This document shows positions 57,987-64,000 of a DNA stretch of 64,000 nucleotides, one piece after another (the stretch's first letter is position 1; each line of letters begins with the position of its first letter). This DNA is from Acephala macrosclerotiorum (Eukaryota; Ascomycota; Leotiomycetes; Helotiales; Mollisiaceae), in NCBI GenBank assembly GCA_014904845.1, contig MU119213.1:186001-250000 (forward strand), in the 5' to 3' direction. The notes under the pieces were generated by a model. It did no database searches, was not told where the DNA came from, and worked only from the letters and a program-made list of their open reading frames with translations. The translations under genes and the position numbers were made by a program.

Positions 57987-59049
57987 GATGTTCTTGATGG
58001 TGAGTGCTGAAGTCGTGGCTTGCAGAGTTGCGCTCGGTAAGAGGATAAGTCGAGTCGATCACGCAAGAAGGTTTGATCGATGGCGAAGCCGTTACAGTGT
58101 TGAAGTGTAGTTGTGTCGAAGTCGGCCGGCGACACACATTTCGTTTCTTGAGAGCTCAAAGCTCCCTTGTCTCACCTTCAATATACCTACGTCACCTTTC
58201 ACGTGACACATTCTTGGTGATGATTCACATTTCCGGCCTTCTTCATTCTTCTGAATGTTTCAGAATAAGATTTGAGTCTTATGAGTTTTGAGAGTGCTTG
58301 AAGATGTGTTTATTGTTCGCGATTGCTCTACCATTTTGGTTGCCAGCGGGTAAATTTAGTGTACCGCAGTATCATTACCTTGCCTCGTGAAACATTCTCA
58401 ACGCGAGCTCAATTTTTGATATGAAGAATTATTGTGAAATTCCAACCTCTAAGTAGAGGAAGATTAATTCAAACGCTCGTCTCATCCGTCCAACATCTCA
58501 TTACCCCAGAAGCATGCCAAAAGATTATCTCAAGGCACCAAACGACTTTAATAATCATCTTGATTTAGAAGCCCGATCTGGTACAGACTTCCCCTTTTTC
58601 CAAAGAACATTCCGATGTCCCAATGTTGGTTCAATTTCTGATCTCACCTCAGCCTCCAAGAATATCCTAAACATTCAAATATAAAACCCCGTGTTTCATC
58701 AAGATTCCAACATCAGCTGATGACCGGCGTAGCAGGTACAAGTTTAGACATCTGAACAGAGACATCCTTTTCAACGCGGAATCGAAATCACACAAGTTCC
58801 ATATTAGGCTAGATTCCACCCATGATCATCAATACTTGGGGTCCATTGGAATTTGTGTGGCGGCATGTCACCATGCCCACCTAGGTATTTCTGCATCTTG
58901 GAACGAAATTTCAATCATCTCCTCCAAGTTCATAGACGCTGAACCCGACAATTTCGACAGCAGCTACCAAAAATATCTACCACGAGGACGACAGGGTATC
59001 GACACACCCCTTTATGGATTCGAACTTAACCACAGCAGAGTCCGCTAAC
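57987..59049. other. Intergenic with a 56-codon ORF
   Basis: About 1.06 kb. It includes the promoter of the 57234 gene. A plus-strand ORF at 58514-58684 (MPKDYLKAPNDFNNHLDLEA start, 56 residues) has an ATG and balanced composition but no known relatives that I recognise. A coding-like stretch lies just before 59049 (WNEISIISSKFIDAEPDNFD), possibly part of the neighbouring pseudogene's locus. Confidence 0.35.
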
Positions 59050-59763
59050 ATGCCAGAGCGATTTACAGACCTTCTACCTGAGCTGAGGAAATAATCCGGA
59101 AGAATGCTCTCGATTCCATTGGACCTCGAGTCATCGCATTCCGGCACACTCGATTCTGGAACAAAACGAACAAGATACCTGGTCTCTCCCACGCCAGCCG
59201 ATAGTCGCGTACTCTAGCACTCAAACGATATAGGTGGGTTAAGACTACTGCCCAAGACCATGTTATGATGTGGCAGACCACTCAATATTCAGAGCCAAAG
59301 TACACGCCAAACTTAGCTGTTATGTCGACTACCAGAATGATATGATCATTTACGACTACAGCACACATAAAGCAGATATCGAATTGCATCCTTGGATCGT
59401 CTCTAGACTACTCCGGCTAGTGAGGAGAATATTGTGGCTTAAAACTAGGACTCGGACCATCCCCGTCGATGAGGAAGACTGTTCCTGTTTCGTGATCAAG
59501 AGCCAAAGAACCAAAGAACTCTTCTGCTTATTTTTTTCCTTTAAAGTATACAATACTTTCTCTACCAGATGAAGTCGTGGACCTAGTCTCCAGAGAAAAT
59601 TTTGCGCATATAATGGGACAGAATGCCATAGGGCCAATGAAGCCATTTATGACCCCAGGGCCAACTTGGTCGTGGAATTGGCATGTTGAAGGCAAGGAAT
59701 GCTATCCCGAATGCCCGCAAGATATTGAGGGTCGTCCTAATGTTCAAATGCTGGACTATAGCT
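59050..59763 (+). pseudogene. Decayed 2EXR-domain gene
   Basis: ATG at 59050 starts MPERFTDLLPELR, the 2EXR entry motif, but a one-base shift near 59083-59090 puts EIIRKNALDSIGPRVIAFRH in another frame. That frame continues FWNKTNKIPGLSHASR-stop-SRTLALKRYR. The TAG at 59202-59204 replaces the Glu of the family's CRESR motif. A further shift separates it from CYVDYQNDMIIYDY, equivalent to the VYVDFENDTIxF block, and a last fragment ends NVQMLDYS at 59763. The block order is complete, so this was a full gene that decayed after loss of selection. Same family as the pseudogene at 21.1 kb, but clearly a different sequence. Confidence 0.75.
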
Positions 59764-60087
59764 AATATAGGAAGGGACAGCAAGTAGCCTAGGAAGAGGT
59801 CGAGTTAAGCATTCAGTAGCTGCACTATTACTAAAAGGTCTTTTTGACTACGTGTACAGTCATTGGTCTCTACAGTGCTCAACCTTGCTAATGTAGGTAT
59901 CGCGTTCAGCTCTCATCTCCGCTCTCACTCTGCATACTCTTCACAGAACATAGGATGTGTTGAGTTCCCGTTCTTGGAATAGTCCTTGCACATCCCTTCG
60001 ATGACTTGCTAGAGTGGGATCTTAGATATGTTTTGCGCTCATTCTTTATTTGCCTTTTTGCCAAACTAGGTACAATGCTCATTCTCC
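59764..60087. other. Intergenic region
   Basis: About 320 bp between the 2EXR pseudogene and the LIM gene stop. Nothing recognised. Confidence 0.4.
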
Positions 60088-61919
60088 CTACTCTTCACAA
60101 AACAAGTTCCTCAACTCCTGATTCAAATCCCTCCTAGGATCAGGGCCATACTTTTCATTTTCTAACTTCGGACTTGTAGCTCTCCTACCACCATGTCTCT
60201 TCGATTTTCTCTCATCAGCCACTTGTTCCAAGTTCTGGTTTCCGACTCTCTGTCTTTTAAGCTTGCTAAGAATAGGTTCCGCATCTTTAGGAATATATCT
60301 TTCATACAGAGTAGCAGCGCTCAATGGTCGATACTTCTCCAGGTACTCAGAAGACTGCGTCGGAGTGGCCAACAAAGAGGGCCGGTCGCATGGTGGTGGG
60401 CTCAAAAGCTGTGTAGGAGAAGTCACCTCTGGTGTAGGTATTGGTGCTCGTAGTTCTGCTACGGGGTCACAGCATGTTTCTTCTTCCATCTCGAATGGAG
60501 CTTTGACTTCGCCCATGCTGGCACGATGAGAGAAATAAGAGGATGTCTCGTGGTGAGGCAAGGATGGTCGAGCTAGTCGTGGGAAAGGAGTCTTCGGTCG
60601 AGGATTTTCCGGTGCAGTCATGTAGCCACTCTCTCCAGTATGAGATTTTCGATTAGCCCGTTGGGATCCTCCTACAGCGGGTTCAACCTCCGGGTTCGGT
60701 ACAAAGGCGATCTTTGAATCCGCACGAGCACGAGAACGAACAACTGGAATGTCCAGTGGCCGGGTTGGTAAGTCTGCTTGTGCTTTCGGTGCAGTCGGTG
60801 TGATACTGCCAGACTGTGATGGACTATCTTGGTGTTGATTCTCTAAGTGAGCAGAGGACATTGATTCGGTATTGCAGTTTTGCGATTCTGCATGACTTGA
60901 ATTCATGCCTACTTCGTATTCGACGTCTCTGCTCCCCCTCTGCTCCCGCTCTCTAAGAATATTATTTGAAAGCAAGTGCATCCACTTTGGTAGCGGCTTA
61001 GTTTTGCTTGGCTCAAAGGCGGGCCCTCCTATAGGATCGAACACTGAGACGTACACATTGGGCTCACTTTGCCCCGAGAAGTGCTGTGGTCTTCTCGAAG
61101 AACTAGTTCTCGGATCTTCCTGTCGATGGTCGTCCATGCTGCCATCAGCTGAAATCTTCGTGTCTATCGCACTATGCAGCGTCGAATGAAGACTTCGACT
61201 GTTCGAAGTTGGTCTTTGCTGGTGCTTCGTAAATTAGCTCTCATAATTCTCTGTAAGTAAGAGAAACTTACCGAGCATTTTGAGCGGTCCTGATTGAGCT
61301 GTGTTAAGCTGTCTCTGTAAACAGGTGCGCACCTGGCCTCCTTTGAAGTCGCAACTCGTTCTCGATCTTCGACCTTCCCAAGCTCAGCCCCCTCTTTACT
61401 CGCTTCAGACCACCGCTCCAACCTCTCCCGACTCAAACCCCCATCGAACCTCGACACATTCTCCACCCCACGCTCAAACACCTTACCAGGACTCTCCCCG
61501 GACATCTCAACACCACAAACGTTACAGAGCGGAATCTCCTCCAACTCAACTCCTATTCCGTCCCTCCTCCTTCTATTAACACAATTATCCTCTTCATCAA
61601 CAGGAACACTCATCTTCGTCCCACAAACCAGACAACCAAAACAAAGCCGATGCCAAAAACACCATCCAAGACTAACAACCTCATCTCCTCTAATAATATA
61701 CTCCCCACACACCCAACAAATACTCAGATCCAAGACGGCTCTCCAGCATGGTCGACAGACGATTCGAGCTGATGAACCTAGGAGTTTTGGTTTCGAAGGC
61801 ACGTATTGGGGACGCCAGCAGATCGTACAGATGAATACTGGCTCGCCTTTGTCTTTGTCTTTATGTTTCGCAGATTCATGGGTTCGGGATGGAGGCAGGC
61901 TTTGGACTTGATGGTCCAT
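60088..61919 (-). CDS. LIM-domain protein
   Basis: A 571-residue model from exons 61919-61272 and 61155-60088. The N-terminal part has an ICTICWRPQYVP zinc knuckle, VCRPCW, and a LIM-type array: SICWVCGEYIIRGDEV, then WHRLCFGCLVCGTKM and PLCNVCGVEM (CxxC...HxxCxxCxxC...CxxC). LIM domains bind proteins, often at cytoskeletal or polarity sites. The second exon gives CSISADGSMDDHRQEDPRTS, then YVSVFDPIGGPAFEPSKTKP and LPKWMHLL and a disordered basic tail. The intron (61271-61156) uses a far acceptor (acgaag). The nearer cttacag acceptor is also in frame but ends the protein 28 codons later at a TAG. Whether these are one gene or two is inferred from frame continuity and the lack of spacing. The ATG at 61919 is chosen over an upstream GTG. 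Confidence 0.7.
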
Positions 61920-62619
61920 TCTGTGGAGGGGAAGGTTCGGAGAAGTGGTGGATTGGGCCACGATGGGTGATGTATGGACGTAAAAAGATTGAGATGGGCG
62001 AGGAAGACATGAGGGTCTTCCTTGGGTGTTAAATCAGATGAAGGAAGAGACAGGCCATGCAGAGGAAGAAAATAATCCTGACTGAAGATTAAAATGAATA
62101 CATGGGAAATGGACCCGGTCTGCAAGCTTTTGGTTAAATGAGCTCCCTCTTCAAGTTGCAGTAAGTAATAGGTAAGGTCTTGAGGTTGCGCGAGGAAGAC
62201 CGCCGCATTGATCACGACAACATTTTTAACATAGTGGAAGACCTTTGAGGGAAGGTGCAACCTAGGATCAATATGCTTTTATTCTCGTACCACTCCCCTA
62301 ATAAACAGGAACGAGCATCTCATGATAAACTACACAAACATGAATCGAAACAATCGAACAATTTTACAAGAAACGAACACCTATTCGTAGATGTGTATAT
62401 CAGCCATATCTTGTATGCAAGCCGCATAACCTGAATTGTATGAAAACATCATCACCGATCCATCAGGTCATAATATCAATATCCCATGTACCATTCACAT
62501 CCAACGCCACCGATTCATACTCCACAAGAAAAATGACCCTCGCTAAACGCCAAATATAAACACGAAGGCAATTTATGCATATCGCTCCAATAACACCTTC
62601 GTAATCGAATCACGGTTTC
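61920..62619. other. Intergenic, LIM-gene promoter and 3' flank of the next gene
   Basis: About 700 bp, AT-rich from 62260 to 62600. No gene was seen. An overlapping minus-strand frame (61778-62260) is a shadow. Confidence 0.4.
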
Positions 62620-64000
62620 TTACTTTCGGGCCTTCGGTCGAGCAAGCATATTAAGACGGCTCAAGCTGAGAACACCCTTCTTCTTTGCCGGGCTGGAAAG
62701 TTGAGAGTTAGGAGTCTTGTTCTGAGACTGAAAATTTGGAGCCATGAGCATAGCACCTTCTGCAGCGGCCTTGTGCTTCTTAGGAGAACGCTCAGTCTCT
62801 TCCTCGGTTTCATCATCGGAGTCTACGCGGCGACGCTTCTTGTTGGCCATACCATGAGGGACTGCTGGAAGCGGTTCCGTGTTCTCCTTGTTGCCAGATG
62901 GGAAGCTACCAGGCATTGAATTGGGAAAGATGCTCTGGCGAACCTGGCGAACGCTGGATTGACCCGGAGAGGATCCGAAGCCTTCAGGCGAGACGCCGAA
63001 ACTTATAGTGTGATCGCTGCGGAACGTGAAGGTACCTGGTACGGACGGCGGGGCAGGAGGTTGAGATGTAGCTTGACGAGGCGGTTGGGGGAGACGACGA
63101 ACGCCAGCGAGTGACGGGTACTCGACTTCCTTCGTCTGCTTGCCAGGGTTGGAAAGACTTGCAACAGATGGGTAATGGACTTCCGCAGAGCCTGGTCGTG
63201 AGGAGTTCGCTTTAACGGTAGATGGCTTTGCACCAAGCTGTATTCTGGATGTGGAGCGAGGGATACCGGATTTCATGGGGGAAGGTGAGCTCTGAACCAT
63301 GGTGGCATGCTTGTTGGCCGTGTCCGGGGTGAAGTTGACATGCTTGCTTGCCTTAGTATCCCCTCTGCCGGGGGTCGTAGGGATTGAAGGAAGAGATTTT
63401 TCGAGGTTGGGTATGCTAGAGCTTCTAGAAAGCGTCGGGATGGAAGATGGCATCTGAGATGACTTCACACTCGAGCTTGGGCGTCGGAGTATTGATTTCA
63501 TACGGTCGAACTTGCTGGGACTGTGCAAGATAGATTTGGACTCAGACTTCGGTACGCCACTGAGATCATTTATAGTTGCAGATTTCGTAATGCCTCGGGG
63601 TGTTCCAATCAGGTTTGGCTTCGACGGAGATCTAGACAAAGTCGGGATTTGAGTAGCAGGCTTTTTGATACTTGCAGCTCGAGCCAACGAAGCTTGAGTG
63701 GGGGTAGAGATGACAGCGAGCATGCTTGCTTGTGATCGCGGGATGGGAGGAGTCGATGGCAGAGGTTTGTTGTCATGGCTAGAGACTGGTCGAGCAGATG
63801 AAGTGTCCGCAGCATGCTTCCGAGCACGCTTAGCTGGGGCAGTATTCTCCAGTCGCTCGGATTTAGTTACCTTCTCGCTGATTTGTTCATGCTTCTTGTT
63901 CGAGCCGTCCTCTCTCTCATCTAATTGTGCCTGTGACTGTGTTCGCTTGAGGCTAGTGGTGACAGGCGTGAAGCGTCCAGGTTGAGCTCTAAACGCGGAA
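62620..64000 (-). CDS. Ser/Pro-rich basic protein of unknown function, 5' end outside window
   Basis: The frame is open from the window edge (AFRAQPGRFTPVTTSLKRTQ) to the stop at 62620, at least 459 residues in one exon. It is largely disordered with SP/TP sites and repeated basic patches (PTLSRSPSKPNL, PTLSRSSSIPNL). A conserved block follows, GTFTFRSDHTISFGVSPEGF then SSVRQVRQSIFPNSMPG. Next are a nuclear-localisation-like NKKRRRVDSDDETEEETERS and a C-terminal LSLSRLNMLARPKARK. The FTFRSDHTISFG block recurs in uncharacterised Pezizomycotina proteins as I recall. The pattern fits a nuclear, cell-cycle-phosphorylated protein, which is inference. Confidence 0.7.
   Translation of the reverse strand, partial: SAFRAQPGRFTPVTTSLKRTQSQAQLDEREDGSNKKHEQISEKVTKSERLENTAPAKRARKHAADTSSARPVSSHDNKPLPSTPPIPRSQASMLAVISTPTQASLARAASIKKPATQIPTLSRSPSKPNLIGTPRGITKSATINDLSGVPKSESKSILHSPSKFDRMKSILRRPSSSVKSSQMPSSIPTLSRSSSIPNLEKSLPSIPTTPGRGDTKASKHVNFTPDTANKHATMVQSSPSPMKSGIPRSTSRIQLGAKPSTVKANSSRPGSAEVHYPSVASLSNPGKQTKEVEYPSLAGVRRLPQPPRQATSQPPAPPSVPGTFTFRSDHTISFGVSPEGFGSSPGQSSVRQVRQSIFPNSMPGSFPSGNKENTEPLPAVPHGMANKKRRRVDSDDETEEETERSPKKHKAAAEGAMLMAPNFQSQNKTPNSQLSSPAKKKGVLSLSRLNMLARPKARK

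Noticed and set aside
1..64000. tRNA, rRNA, CRISPR, phage, insertion sequence with transposase, or secondary-metabolite cluster
   Set aside because: None seen: no B-box/cloverleaf candidate, no repeat-spacer array, no transposase, and no PKS, NRPS or terpene synthase motif.

Overview
The window looks like nuclear DNA of a filamentous ascomycete (Pezizomycotina, most likely Leotiomycetes/Helotiales). The reasons are: genes with short introns (about 45-160 nt) with GTNNGT donors and CTAAC-type branch sites; orthologues of fungal core genes; and families typical of these fungi (2EXR, BTB, DUF5321, Rua1-type regulator, GPI-anchored Ser/Thr-rich wall protein). The lineage is inferred from family resemblance, not from a search. 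There is no operon, phage, CRISPR array or biosynthetic cluster.

Layout. 1-20.4 kb is a dense housekeeping block: exportin-T (3' end cut off by the window), a TPR/J-domain co-chaperone, separase, a DUF5321 mitochondrial protein divergent from separase, a SIRT4-like sirtuin, a mitochondrial cation-diffusion (MMT-type) transporter and D-xylulokinase. 20.4-27.5 kb is a decayed accessory island: a broken 2EXR gene, a small BTB gene, a fold-back inverted repeat, a broken FG-GAP-repeat gene and other eroded coding remnants. 27.5-29.5 kb is a nine-exon GPI-anchored wall protein, followed by 2.7 kb of mostly non-coding DNA that holds a small TA-flanked MITE.

32.2-47.6 kb is dense again: DML1/Misato, an MFS transporter, a basic low-complexity protein, a small coiled-coil ORF, Mediator subunit 10, a RidA/YjgF protein, an unknown protein, 3-isopropylmalate dehydrogenase (LEU2) and a PHD-finger protein. 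LEU2 and RidA are plausibly linked through branched-chain amino-acid metabolism; this is inference. 47.6-64 kb is sparser: two long gene-free stretches surround a Rua1-type zinc-binding regulator. Then come a Pro-rich protein, a second broken 2EXR gene, a LIM-domain protein and a Ser/Pro-rich basic protein that runs off the right edge.

Exon structures were derived by hand from splice signals and reading-frame continuity. Each complete multi-exon model below sums to a whole number of codons. The most notable items are three introns with apparent GC-AG splice sites, a 21-nt LEU2 exon, a one-repeat-per-exon wall protein, the MITE, the fold-back element, and two independently decayed 2EXR genes. 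I found no clearly new biological system.
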